From Apodemus sylvaticus (Eukaryota; Chordata; Mammalia; Rodentia; Muridae): a stretch of DNA of 64,000 nt. Position numbers and translations under genes: made by a program. The DNA lies in contig NC_067483.1 of NCBI RefSeq assembly GCF_947179515.1, positions 90,800,835 through 90,864,834 on the forward strand. The letters are read 5' to 3'. This document shows, piece after piece, positions 57,301 through 61,512 of the stretch; position 1 is the first letter of the stretch; the number at the start of each line of letters is the position of its first letter. The notes under the pieces were generated by a model. It was not told where the DNA came from. It made no database searches and was given only the letters and a program-made list of their open reading frames with translations.

Positions 57301-60300
57301 AGACTGCTTTTAGTGTAAAGTCTTTGCCCGTCTCAGCAGCTGGCAGAGGGTTGGGTTTGCTACTCTGAAGACGATAAGCACTCACCGTTTCTGACTTGGC
57401 ACCCTCTGATTCTGCCTGGGGATGTACCAGGCCTCTCCTGGATTCCTGTATTTCCTTTTCTTCTCCTGTAATGACAAGTTCTGGGTCTGTTTCTGAGTCC
57501 TTGGCATCATTTGTTTTGGGTTCTTCTATAAAAATATCATCACCTTCATCCTCACGGTCTGTATAGCCAGCTGTTGACCGTGGCTTCCTCTGATGGCTAG
57601 GTGAAACTAACACCTCCTCCTCCTCCTCGATAGATCTGTCTAAATCCACCACACCCGTTTTTCCTTCACGTCCTGTGACAACAGAAAAGGAAGTATCCCC
57701 CCACGGTGTCAATACATCTTTACTGTCATCTCGGATGCCAGGAGGTGGAGTGGGTTCAACTTTATCCTCTTCACTCAAGTTCTGATCCTTATCTGTTAAA
57801 TATTTCTCTATCATGGGCTTCTGGGGGGCTTTCTCATCTTTGTCTGAAAAGGTTAGTAATGGCACCTCCTCAGAGCTGTCTGTGTTCTCCTCCTCGTCAT
57901 CCTCCATTGGGTAATACTCAGCATCCAGCTCTTCATCGAAACCATCTTCTAATGACGTGACAAGTCTGGTTGCCTCATCGTCAGACACGAGGGCATCGGC
58001 CGTTGAGCCAAACTTGGTTTTCAGGTCAAGACTCATTTCTGTTTTCAGGACTTTGTAAGCATCTGTCTTCTGCTCCACTAAAACGGGAGAACTATTGCCA
58101 GTTCTGTTTTCACTTCCGGGCACTTTTAATTTATCGTGCAGAATTTCTTCAAAAGTATCCGATGAAGACTGCACTCCCTGAGCGTTAGCCGCTGGGCTGT
58201 TGGCATGAGGGTGGTTCTCCTGAGCTGAGGACTGTCCCTGCAGTTCCTCAGTGCTCTCTGAGAAAGCACCTTCTCCACCCTCTGAATCAGCTCTGACAGC
58301 CTTGGGCTCTGGTGGAGGGTCAAGTTCAGGCTCTCGAGACCCCTCAGGAGATTTCTCTCTGTGCTGAGAAACTTCTTCAGCTTTCTCTGACTCTTCAGGT
58401 ACAGAGTGCTCCAGTTCCAAAGATCCTAAAAGTTCCTCTACATTATAACTATTAAAATCATCTCTTCCTCCTTCAAAGCAGACAAAGTCTGTCTCCTGTA
58501 TGGGGGAAAACAAAGACATTAGCATTTCAACAACAGTGTCCCAAGAGCAACTCTTATTCATCCCAGTGATAGAGATAAGGCAGGTTCTAGGAGGGCTTAG
58601 AGGCAGTGCTGGGCCAGTGCGGGGATATATCAGGTCGGGAGGGAGAACTACTCCTATGGCTGGTGAGTTCGCTTGGCCCCCATCCCTGGCATCTGTTTGG
58701 AAAATAATCTGTTCCCCCATTCTGTCAGTTTTATGGAGACAGTTGGAGGCTTCCTGTTGGCCAGCTCTGTTAGGTAAGTCTGTCTTATTCTACAGTGCAA
58801 TTATTTCTGCATAAAAACAAACAAACAAACAAACAAACAAGCAAAAACTAGGTCATAGTTTCTAAAAAGCACAGCGAGTAAACAAATAGAGGCCTGATAT
58901 TCTCTTTGCAACTCCTACTGTCTCAGTTTGTTCTGCACGGGCAGTGGCAGTGGCTTGTATTGTCAGCTTGACGGCATTGATGATTGTCTAGGGGACAGGC
59001 TGAAAGCCATGGCTGTGGGAGTTCCTAGCCCAGGTTAACTGAAAAGGGAACCCACCCCCACCATAAACGTGGACAGCAGCATCCAGGGTCCTGGATGACA
59101 TGAGCAGAAAGCAACCTTAATGCCAGAATTTGTCTCTATCCTTCACACCGTGAGACAAAACAAGTGCTTCTCTCCTTGAGCTGCATTTGCCAAGTACCCC
59201 CAACAGCAAGAGAAAAGGAACAGACAGAAGCGGAAGGCGGCTGTCCTGTACTGGGCCTCCTGTTTCTAATCACTGGATGCTCACTTGGTTAACAATCTGT
59301 CTGGGGAGCTGCAGGACCACACAGCTCTCTACCCCAGAGTCCTCTCTGCCATACATCTCTGCCCATCCAGCTAGAAACAGGCAGAAACATACCGGGCTGT
59401 GGTGTTCTAAGTGTGAAACATATCTTCATATGTTGGACTTGGAGATAATTTGTCAGCTAAAAAGGTATCTCAGTGACAAAGTGAGAATTTAAAGCAGTGA
59501 TTCTCAACCTGTGGGTCTTGATGTGTTTTGGGGTCAAACAGCTTTTTTATAAAGGTTGTATATCAGATATTCACATTATGATCTACAATAGCAGCAAAAT
59601 TACAGTTAGGAAGTAGCAACACAAAAATAAATTTATGGTTGGGGGTCTCCACCACATGAGGAGCCGTATTAAAGGGTTGGAGCATTAGGAGGATTGGGAA
59701 TCGTGCTTTAGAGGGATGAGGAATGGCATCAGAATCTCCACCTTTATAACGTCTGGAACAACGACCAGAAAACAAGGTTCAGGGGAATACCTTTCAGTAA
59801 GTCTGTTTTTAAGACTTCATATGTCTGTGCTCTTTCTTTTTCCTGTAAGCAACTGGCGCCAAAGTAATCCCATCCTAAGTGGAACGTTCACAGAGCCACT
59901 ATGAGACTTGTCCCCAACCAAACTCCCACGCTATTCTGGGGAGACCTGTCCCGCGCAGAGGGGCTGGTGGCTTCCTCCCCTCCTCCCTGGCATTGCTGAC
60001 GCCACTGTCTTAATGTCAAGAGAAGGATGTCATGGGGAGAGGCAGAGTCCACAGTGGGCAAGTCTAGCTCTCTTCCTGCATAGTCTGTCAACAGAGAACC
60101 CCAACATGCAAAACGATAGGATGACCCCCCAAGAGTACTGAGGGCGGTGAAGAGCAGTGTCAGGTCTGTGAGGCAGTCCACAAACTGCCTCAGACCTGCG
60201 GCCTCATGATCTGCAGCCACCGGAAGGAGGTGCACATTCACTGTTATGTTCCAAAGCCTCAGAAGAGAATCACTAGGGATGGAGATTCTAGGATGAAAAA

Positions 60301-61512
60301 AATCACCTCAGACACAAGAGCAGCAACAAGTCTGTGCTGTGAATGAATGCTCTGTAGAGGGAGAGCTAGACCCTTACAGACTTGAGACTGCACCTCAGAT
60401 AAAGCCCTTATGTTGCTTTTCCAGATCTGTGACATAGGCATTAGATCACTAGAGTCAGGGGGAAAAAAGCCTTTGTAGCAGCAGGTCTGCACACAATTTA
60501 GTGTTTGATTAACTGAACCTACTTTCTATGTATTTAAAACACTTAGTACAGGCTGGTGAGATGGCTCAGCGATTAAGAGCACCGACTGCTCTTCAGAAGA
60601 TCCAGAGTTCAAATCCTAGCACCCACATGGTAGCTCACAACCACCCGGACCGAGATCCAATGCCCTCTTCTAGAGTGTCTGAAGACAGCTACAGCGCACT
60701 TGCATATAATAAATAAGTAAATCTTTAAAAAAAAAAAAAGATTGATTTTGAAAAAAAAAAATAAGACACTTAGTACTTATTGAGTAATTTTCAAATTAGG
60801 ACACTTCTTTCTACTTGTAAAATAAAATTGTTTACCTCTGTAACTAAGTATAAAGATTTCTTTTTTCTTTTTTGCTTTTAGGTTTTTTGTTTTGTTTTGT
60901 TTTGCTTTTTTCAGACAAAGTCTTAAATATTTCAGGGTAGCCTTTAAGTTCAGTCCCTTTAAGCGTACTAGGCCTGACCCTGCTGCTGCCACCTCCCAAA
61001 TATTACAATTGTGAGTATCATCACACCTAGCTAAGATATTAAATCTTAACTTCCATATACTTAAAAAAAATAGGGAGGGAGAGCCCTGTATATCAGTCTA
61101 CAGCCTATAAGTTGTAAGAACATCAACTTCAATAAATTAGACAATTCTCAGACTAATCTCCCGCAAATGCTTTTCAAACATCTTTTTTAGTTAGTCTGAT
61201 TCCAAATTAAAATCTGATTACACAAATGCTATTTTTCCCCTGTCCAATCATTTCAGAAGAGATGATTGTACTATATAAGAAGTGTCTGGGAAAATGCAGT
61301 GTCTTGCCTGACACCATCTTAAACTGGCACTACCCCACCCCCACCCCCCCACCCCCACCCCCACCCCCAAGAGTTTTAATTGATTACAATTGATGAACGT
61401 ATAAGTGTAACTGAGAACAACTTACATCTGCTGGAATATGTAGCTCTTCTTCTGTGTATTTATAAAGCACCTGAATCAAATCTTTTGGAAAATATCCGAA
61501 ACTCTGTTCAAC
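27900..61512 (-). CDS. Mia3: Mia3 long form (TANGO1), ER exit site cargo receptor (5' exons outside window; 27 exons)
   Basis: The spliced coding exons, in transcript order, run from 61426-61512 through 55720-58495, 53448-53651, 50680-50822 and 44278-44409, then 21 small exons (40498 down to 29280-29418), to 27900-28216. Together they give 5,517 nt, or 1,838 codons plus stop, with every phase matching. TANGO1 spans the ER membrane at exit sites. Its luminal SH3-like domain binds cargo adaptors such as HSP47 with collagen, and its cytoplasmic part recruits Sec23/Sec24, Sec16, cTAGE5 and tethering factors so that bulky cargo can leave. Seen here: the end of the SH3-like domain, a long acidic luminal region, a hydrophobic hairpin plus transmembrane helix, two coiled-coil regions, and a Pro-rich tail with many PPP motifs. 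The signal peptide and start of the SH3-like domain lie beyond 64,000. Confidence 0.97.
28838..28996 (-). mobile_element. B1 SINE in Mia3 intron
   Basis: Near-consensus reversed B1 after a T-rich tail (28795-28855). It is in the sense orientation relative to Mia3. Confidence 0.93.
29280..29418 (-). CDS. Mia3: Mia3 exon, PPP-rich Sec23-binding tail, residues 1780-1826
   Basis: Acceptor cttctgtcctgcag, donor gtatga. It reads VNTAPKVPPPFPGVPLMAGP, then [20 protein letters not shown] and PLPPPF. Triple-Pro motifs of this kind bind Sec23 in TANGO1 and cTAGE5. Confidence 0.95.
30697..30768 (-). CDS. Mia3: Mia3 24-codon cassette-like exon, residues 1756-1779
   Basis: 72 nt, phase 0 at both ends; acceptor gtttctttaaaag, donor gtaagt. 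It reads QTVPQEPEGSSVSSMAPLAG, then HPVA. As I recall it, human reference MIA3 joins the flanking residues directly (DEGK to VN), so this exon may be rodent-specific or alternatively spliced. With it, the joined protein reaches the expected mouse length of about 1,930. Confidence 0.82.
30855..30928 (-). CDS. Mia3: Mia3 exon, Ser-rich part of tail, residues 1731-1755
   Basis: Acceptor ggcctctcacag, donor gtaagc. It reads PGPAPVVNSSSRSSSPAKAM, then DEGK. Confidence 0.93.
31033..31101 (-). CDS. Mia3: Mia3 exon, proline-rich domain, residues 1708-1731
   Basis: Acceptor tttcttcctcaag, donor gtaagg. It reads SLDRHLPRPRWPSEASGKHS, then TS, with a split Gly in front and a split Asp at the end. Confidence 0.92.
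31311..31489 (-). mobile_element. B3 SINE
   Basis: Reversed B3: 'ctggagttacaggtggctgt', 'gctgagaattgaactcaggt' and 'gagccacctctccagctct'. Confidence 0.88.
31854..31991 (-). CDS. Mia3: Mia3 exon, proline-rich domain, residues 1662-1708
   Basis: Acceptor ttgctgtcttcag, donor gtgagc. It reads LLSQNGSFGPSPVSGGECSP, then PLPAEPPGRPLSATLSRRDT and PRSDF. It has Ser/Pro-rich phosphorylation-type sites. Confidence 0.94.
32123..32223 (-). CDS. Mia3: Mia3 exon, end of coiled coil 2 into proline-rich tail, residues 1628-1662
   Basis: Acceptor ctcaatattcaag, donor gtaggg. It reads LLEMTQKMAMRQDEPVIVKP, then MPGRPNTQNPPRR: the change from coiled coil to the Pro-rich domain. Confidence 0.93.
32334..32401 (-). 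CDS. Mia3: Mia3 exon, coiled coil 2, residues 1606-1628
   Basis: Acceptor atatctccaatag, donor gtatgg. It reads LKARAAERAMAEEKREAANL, then RH, and ends with AA of a split Lys codon. Confidence 0.93.
32488..32523 (-). CDS. Mia3: Mia3 36-nt exon, coiled coil 2, residues 1594-1605
   Basis: Twelve codons, in frame at both ends, reading IAAHEKKAHDNW. Acceptor gttcttttcag, donor gtaagg. Skipping would remove twelve residues without a frameshift. Confidence 0.92.
32605..32681 (+). repeat. GA / GGAA-rich microsatellite
   Basis: (GA)n followed by interrupted (GGAA)n. On the Mia3 sense strand it is a long pyrimidine tract (TTCC/TC) about 27 nt after the donor of the 32708 exon. Confidence 0.92.
32708..32768 (-). 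CDS. Mia3: Mia3 exon, coiled coil 2, residues 1573-1593
   Basis: Acceptor gtaattcttag, donor gtaaaa. It reads RRIEEMEEELQKTERSFKNQ. A GGAA/GA-rich tract lies in the following intron, about 27 nt after the donor. Confidence 0.94.
32970..33345 (-). mobile_element. Rodent hAT-type repeat (RChARR1-like), copy 2
   Basis: 'ccaagaagcaagttggggag', 'tttatagaacccaggactac' and 'gtgtcaagttgacacgcaaa'. This is the best preserved of the three copies. Confidence 0.6.
33527..33718 (+). mobile_element. hAT-Charlie-type MITE, copy 2
   Basis: It begins CAGTGATTTTCAACC and ends GGTTGGGAACCACTG. An 8-bp duplication flanks it: ctctaata (33519-33526) and ctctagta (33719-33726). Confidence 0.88.
33949..34050 (-). 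CDS. Mia3: Mia3 exon, coiled coil 2, residues 1539-1573
   Basis: Acceptor ggtttcatcctag, donor gtaagt. It reads KLSQEEYERQDREQRLTAAD, then EKVVLAAEEVKTY. Confidence 0.94.
34137..34297 (-). mobile_element. B1 SINE
   Basis: Reversed B1 after a TTTTGTTT-rich tail: 'ctggctattctggaactcat', 'agaccaggctggcctggaac'. Confidence 0.88.
34612..34860 (+). mobile_element. B4-type SINE, 5' truncated
   Basis: 'ggtgcacatctgtaactcca', 'gaagctcactggccagccag' and 'ttttgacctctgacctctac' with CA-rich 3' end. Confidence 0.65.
35007..35145 (-). CDS. Mia3: Mia3 exon, coiled coil 2, residues 1493-1539
   Basis: Acceptor tatccattatag, donor gtaggc. It reads QIKKLEDDRSSLQTAKAGLE, then [20 protein letters not shown] and EMALQ. 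In the family, coiled coil 2 mediates pairing with cTAGE5/MIA2. Confidence 0.94.
35286..35376 (-). CDS. Mia3: Mia3 exon, coiled coil 2, residues 1463-1493
   Basis: Acceptor cttctgtaatttttag, donor gtaggt. It reads TQTAVSIVEEDLKLLQLKLR, then ASMSTKCNLE, and ends with one base of Asp. Confidence 0.93.
35465..35520 (-). CDS. Mia3: Mia3 exon, start of coiled coil 2, residues 1444-1462
   Basis: Acceptor cctttctcttgtag, donor gtatcg (weak). It reads DRSEKIKNRIKQMMDVSR. Confidence 0.93.
36306..36417 (-). CDS. Mia3: Mia3 exon, linker between coiled coils, residues 1407-1444
   Basis: Acceptor ggcttctttcctag, donor gtaaga. It reads ALTNCITQLNRLECELESED, then PNKGGNESDELANGETG: a polar, Asn/Gly-rich hinge following the end of coiled coil 1. 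Confidence 0.94.
36506..36628 (-). CDS. Mia3: Mia3 exon, coiled coil 1, residues 1366-1406
   Basis: 41 codons, in frame; acceptor tcgtttctcag, donor gtaagt. It reads LQQQIEEWSKSHAELTEQIK, then [20 protein letters not shown] and S. It ends the first coiled-coil block. Confidence 0.94.
37228..37332 (-). CDS. Mia3: Mia3 exon, coiled coil 1, residues 1331-1365
   Basis: 35 codons, in frame; acceptor tttttaattag, donor gtaagg. It reads VQIALNEAKLSEENVKSECH, then RVQEENARLKKKKEQ. Confidence 0.94.
37511..37582 (-). CDS. Mia3: Mia3 exon, coiled coil 1, residues 1307-1330
   Basis: 24 codons, in frame; acceptor tcatgggtcag (weak), donor gtgagt. It reads ILENKKSIEKLKDVISMNAS, then ELSE. Confidence 0.93.
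37655..38020 (-). mobile_element. Rodent hAT-type repeat (RChARR1-like), copy 3
   Basis: 'agcaagcaacttggagagca', 'actgatgcagaggccatgga' and 'cttcttgtgttgacataaaa'. More diverged than copy 2. It starts about 70 nt from the acceptor of the 37511 exon. Confidence 0.55.
38051..38210 (+). mobile_element. B1 SINE
   Basis: Near-consensus forward B1 ('gccgggcatagtggccacac', 'gagaaaccctgtctcaaaa'), flanked by 'acatatcc'/'ccatatcc' duplications. Confidence 0.93.
38408..38443 (+). repeat. A36 homopolymer
   Basis: Thirty-six consecutive A. The sequence after it (38444-38660) looks like a diverged SINE. Confidence 0.95.
39194..39304 (-). CDS. Mia3: Mia3 exon, coiled coil 1, residues 1270-1306
   Basis: 37 codons, in frame; acceptor ttgttgag (weak pyrimidine tract), donor gtaaga. 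It reads DKIKVLEETNVSLGDKAKSL, then RLQLESEREQNIKNQDL. Confidence 0.93.
39398..39475 (-). CDS. Mia3: Mia3 exon, coiled coil 1, residues 1244-1269
   Basis: 26 codons, in frame at both ends; acceptor ttttacacag, donor gtaaac. It reads IKESKKYIQETKKQNMILSD, then EAVKYK, a Lys-rich part of coiled coil 1. In TANGO1 this region includes the segment that recruits ERGIC membranes (known for the family). Confidence 0.94.
39704..39792 (-). CDS. Mia3: Mia3 exon, coiled coil 1, residues 1214-1243
   Basis: Acceptor ccttcttttttag, donor gtatac. It reads TEKQISEKLENIKKENAELT, then QKLSSYEQK: heptad-like Leu/Ile spacing that opens the first cytoplasmic coiled coil. Confidence 0.94.
40498..40519 (-). CDS. 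Mia3: Mia3 22-nt microexon, residues 1207-1214
   Basis: Acceptor tttttttctag, donor gtaaat. It reads VKSRVYQ plus one base of Val, the basic juxtamembrane stretch on the cytoplasmic side. Because 22 is not a multiple of three, skipping it would shift the frame. It lies after a 3.8-kb intron and before a 0.7-kb one. Confidence 0.88.
40668..40830 (+). mobile_element. ID/B4-type SINE
   Basis: 'gggctggcatgatggcttag' head and 'tgagttccatcccaggatac', CA-rich tail. Confidence 0.65.
41218..41535 (+). mobile_element. B4-type SINE
   Basis: 'ggggcagtagataaagcact', 'gtgaggacctgagcttggat' and a B1-like middle, then 'tgacctttgacctccgcaca' and (CACA). Confidence 0.75.
41753..41880 (-). mobile_element. Diverged B1
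   Basis: 'atggtctcactctgtagccc', 'ctgtctcctgagtactggaa' and 'ttataggtgtatgctgcaac'. Confidence 0.65.
41893..42342 (-). mobile_element. Two adjacent reversed SINEs (ID/B4-type, then B3)
   Basis: The first ends 'actaagccaacttgctggccc' (about 42090). The second (42127-42342) ends 'gctatcatctctccaaccc', the B3 head. Confidence 0.6.
42428..42612 (+). mobile_element. B1 SINE
   Basis: Forward B1: 'ggccaggtggtggtggcgca', 'gtgagttccaggacagccac', with AAACC-rich tail. Flanked by 'gcattctgg' duplications (about 42421 and 42613). Confidence 0.93.
42613..42740 (+). mobile_element. B3 SINE, 3' truncated
   Basis: 'gagctggagagatggctcat', 'agcacccacatggcagataa' and 'gtaactctagttctaggaat'. Confidence 0.8.
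43087..43260 (+). mobile_element. B3-type SINE, diverged
   Basis: 'cttgggagatggcttcagga' and 'ttaagagcacctccttccct' resemble the B2/B3 head. Confidence 0.5.
43605..43822 (+). mobile_element. ID/B4-type SINE ending in (CA)n
   Basis: 'gatggcaagatagctcagca' head, then a CACA run (43770-43798) and AATAAAG-like tail. Confidence 0.65.
44278..44409 (-). CDS. Mia3: Mia3 transmembrane exon, residues 1163-1206
   Basis: 44 codons, in frame at both ends; acceptor tctgcttcag, donor gtaagt. It reads LIATLPDNVQPGPDFYGLPW, then the transmembrane helix PVIITAVLGIVSFAIFSW and RTILV. Long and short forms share this exon as the joining point. Everything downstream is cytoplasmic. Confidence 0.95.
45236..45346 (-). 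CDS. Mia3: Mia3 short-form first coding exon, 37 codons
   Basis: The ATG at 45346-45344 has a favourable context (ACG before, G after). It reads MDSLPATVPAVTASPGDPEL, then LGPLSVLYAALIAKLLE, and splices with GAG|GTGACA in phase 0 to the transmembrane exon. The hydrophobic LSVLYAALIAKLL stretch takes the place of the long-form hairpin segment. The sequence around it is a CpG island. Confidence 0.9.
45509..45515 (-). promoter_or_regulatory. TGACGTG core (UPRE / CREB3L-type)
   Basis: TGACGTG on the minus strand, about 165 bp upstream of the short-form ATG. This core is bound by XBP1, ATF6 and CREB3-family factors, which control secretory-pathway genes. Function here is inferred from position only. 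Confidence 0.4.
45576..45589 (+). promoter_or_regulatory. Tandem GC box (Sp1/KLF-type)
   Basis: GGCGGGGCGGGGCC lies about 230 bp upstream of the short-form ATG. It contains two overlapping GGGCGG-type cores inside the CpG island. Confidence 0.55.
46610..47062 (+). mobile_element. Two tandem B3 SINEs
   Basis: First copy 46610-46814: 'gtcactccagctccagggga' and an AATAAAAATA end. Second copy 46817-47062: 'tctagagagatggtccaatg', 'catacatgcagggaaaaaaa', AAATAAAA tail. A diverged B1 follows to about 47175. Confidence 0.8.
47545..47705 (+). mobile_element. B1 SINE
   Basis: 'agctgggcatggtggtacac', 'ctacagagtgagttcagaac' and 'gactctgtctcaaagaaaaa'. Confidence 0.85.
49244..49445 (+). mobile_element. 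ID/B4-type SINE
   Basis: 'gagctggagagatggctcag' head, 'ggtttggttcccagaaccca', then CA-rich tail. Confidence 0.7.
49960..50400 (+). mobile_element. Possible solitary LTR fragment
   Basis: GC-balanced, pyrimidine-rich sequence with 'gctttataggtgtgtacg', then 'gggaataaactcttgtgtgc' and 'aattaaagccatccacctgc'. This resembles the TATA, poly(A)-signal and R/U5 order of a retroviral LTR. I saw no matching internal sequence. Family unknown. Confidence 0.35.
50466..50595 (+). mobile_element. Diverged B1
   Basis: 'aagccaaggtagtggctcat' and 'agttcaaggccagccttcgc', about 85 nt downstream of a Mia3 donor, antisense to the gene. Confidence 0.6.
50680..50822 (-). CDS. Mia3: Mia3 long-form exon with luminal hydrophobic hairpin, residues 1115-1162
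   Basis: Acceptor gcccccttttag, donor gtaagt. It reads PIMEGGPVRVGDVQEQLETI and ends with the hydrophobic FDSLYSFILYLSKM. This is the first hydrophobic segment before the transmembrane helix, described in TANGO1 as partly inserted in the lumenal leaflet. It is used only in the long form; the short form replaces it with the exon at 45236-45346. Confidence 0.94.
50929..51240 (+). mobile_element. URR1-type hAT element
   Basis: 'tgtcatggtttgaatatgct', 'agtggcactattaggaggtg', 'tctgcctggatgctgccatg'-like and 'taagccagccccaattaaat'. These are hallmark words of the rodent URR1 family (name from memory). It lies about 105 bp upstream of the 50680 exon's acceptor. Confidence 0.8.
51433..51550 (+). mobile_element. 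Diverged B1
   Basis: 'gccaggcaaagcttgctttt', 'atgagttcaaggtcaacctg' and 'gtttacagcgaccagc'. An ID-like head (51640-51720) follows. Confidence 0.6.
52508..52545 (+). repeat. (CA)n microsatellite
   Basis: CACA run with two interruptions (CT, GA) in the intron between the 53448 and 50680 exons. The rest of that intron (51,720-53,447) shows nothing recognised. Confidence 0.9.
53448..53651 (-). CDS. Mia3: Mia3 luminal exon with internal duplication, residues 1047-1115
   Basis: Acceptor cttctccag, donor gtaagt. It reads MQPPQQDSLPQENTGDLNVQ, then two similar 16-codon units beginning EDPDPLDQPVT and EDPDALDQPVT, then SEVSQKPNTEKDLDL. It is acidic and Pro-rich, still on the lumenal side. The frame matches the giant exon (G|AG) and the next exon (G|GT). 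Confidence 0.94.
54175..54404 (-). mobile_element. B3 SINE
   Basis: Reversed B3: 'gtgggtgctgaaaactgaac', 'tcaggtcctctgcaagagca' and 'tgccatccctccagcctc'. Confidence 0.85.
54820..55160 (+). mobile_element. L1 ORF2 3'-end fragment, diverged
   Basis: 'gttatggaagcaacctggat', 'agacaaagaaagtgtgggac' and 'aggaagatggaagcagctgg' follow the order of the L1 ORF2 C-terminal region. It is non-coding. 55,161-55,719 then shows nothing recognised except CCCCAC-rich sequence near 55,660. Confidence 0.6.
55720..58495 (-). CDS. Mia3: Mia3 giant luminal exon, residues 122-1047
   Basis: This single 2,776-nt exon (acceptor ccccatacag, donor gtaaag) begins ETDFVCFEGGRDDF. It encodes nearly all of the lumenal region, which is very rich in Glu, Asp and Ser with runs such as EEEEEVLVSPS and DDEEENTDSSEE and is probably largely disordered. 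Near the 3' end is a more hydrophobic, helical segment (SFFKDDQQSLYRFLKYFEV and VLDDIQDLIYFVRYQY). The region is absent from the short form. The open frame runs past the donor to a stop at 55703, so reading through the splice site adds only five residues (intron sequence). Confidence 0.97.
58945..59190 (+). mobile_element. Possible hAT-type rodent repeat fragment
   Basis: 'tattgtcagcttgacggcat' and 'cccaggttaactgaaaaggg' resemble the other arm of the RChARR1-like family. Diverged. Confidence 0.35.
59495..59705 (+). mobile_element. hAT-Charlie-type MITE, copy 3
   Basis: It begins CAGTGATTCTCAACC and has the same interior as copy 2 ('gcaaaattacagttaggaag', 'catgaggagccgtattaaag'). The right terminus is degraded. 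Flanks atttaaag and ctttagag are partly matching 8-mers. Confidence 0.85.
60549..60735 (+). mobile_element. B2 SINE
   Basis: 'ggctggtgagatggctcagc', 'gtgtctgaagacagctacag' and an AATAAATAAG tail with poly-A. Flanked by 'acacttagtac' repeats (about 60,538 and 60,766), a target-site duplication. Confidence 0.95.
60880..61033 (-). mobile_element. Old B1
   Basis: TTTTG-rich tail, 'ttttttcagacaaagtctta' and 'cctcccaaatattacaattg', ending 'catcacacctagct'. Confidence 0.6.
61333..61368 (-). repeat. G-rich tract (GGGGGT)n on the Mia3 sense strand
   Basis: The plus strand reads CCCC-A-CCCCC-A-C7-A-CCCCC-A-CCCCC-A-CCCCC, so the Mia3 pre-mRNA has six G-runs of 4-7. It lies 58 to 93 nt downstream of the 5' splice site of the 61426 exon. 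Confidence 0.9.
61426..61512 (-). CDS. Mia3: Mia3 exon, end of SH3-like (MIA/MOTH) domain, residues 93-121
   Basis: Acceptor ttcacatag, donor gtaagt; 29 codons in frame. It reads VEQSFGYFPKDLIQVLYKYT, then EEELHIPAD. The FGYFPKDLI motif is the conserved last strand of the extended SH3-like fold shared by MIA, OTOR, MIA2 and MIA3. Confidence 0.95.

Larger units (their letters stand above)
58496..61425 (-). other. Mia3: Mia3 intron upstream of the giant exon
   Basis: It contains an (AAAC)n run (58,817-58,843), a hAT-like fragment (58,945-59,190), a hAT MITE (59,495-59,705), a B2 (60,549-60,735), an old B1 (60,880-61,033) and a G-rich tract near the donor (61,333-61,368). 59,710-60,545 is unique; nothing recognised. 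Confidence 0.6.

Noticed and set aside
58500..58720. Start of the giant Mia3 open frame upstream of 58495 as a real N-terminus
   Set aside because: The acceptor ccccatacag ends at 58496, and the homologous sequence begins ETDFVCFEGG. The upstream part is intron.
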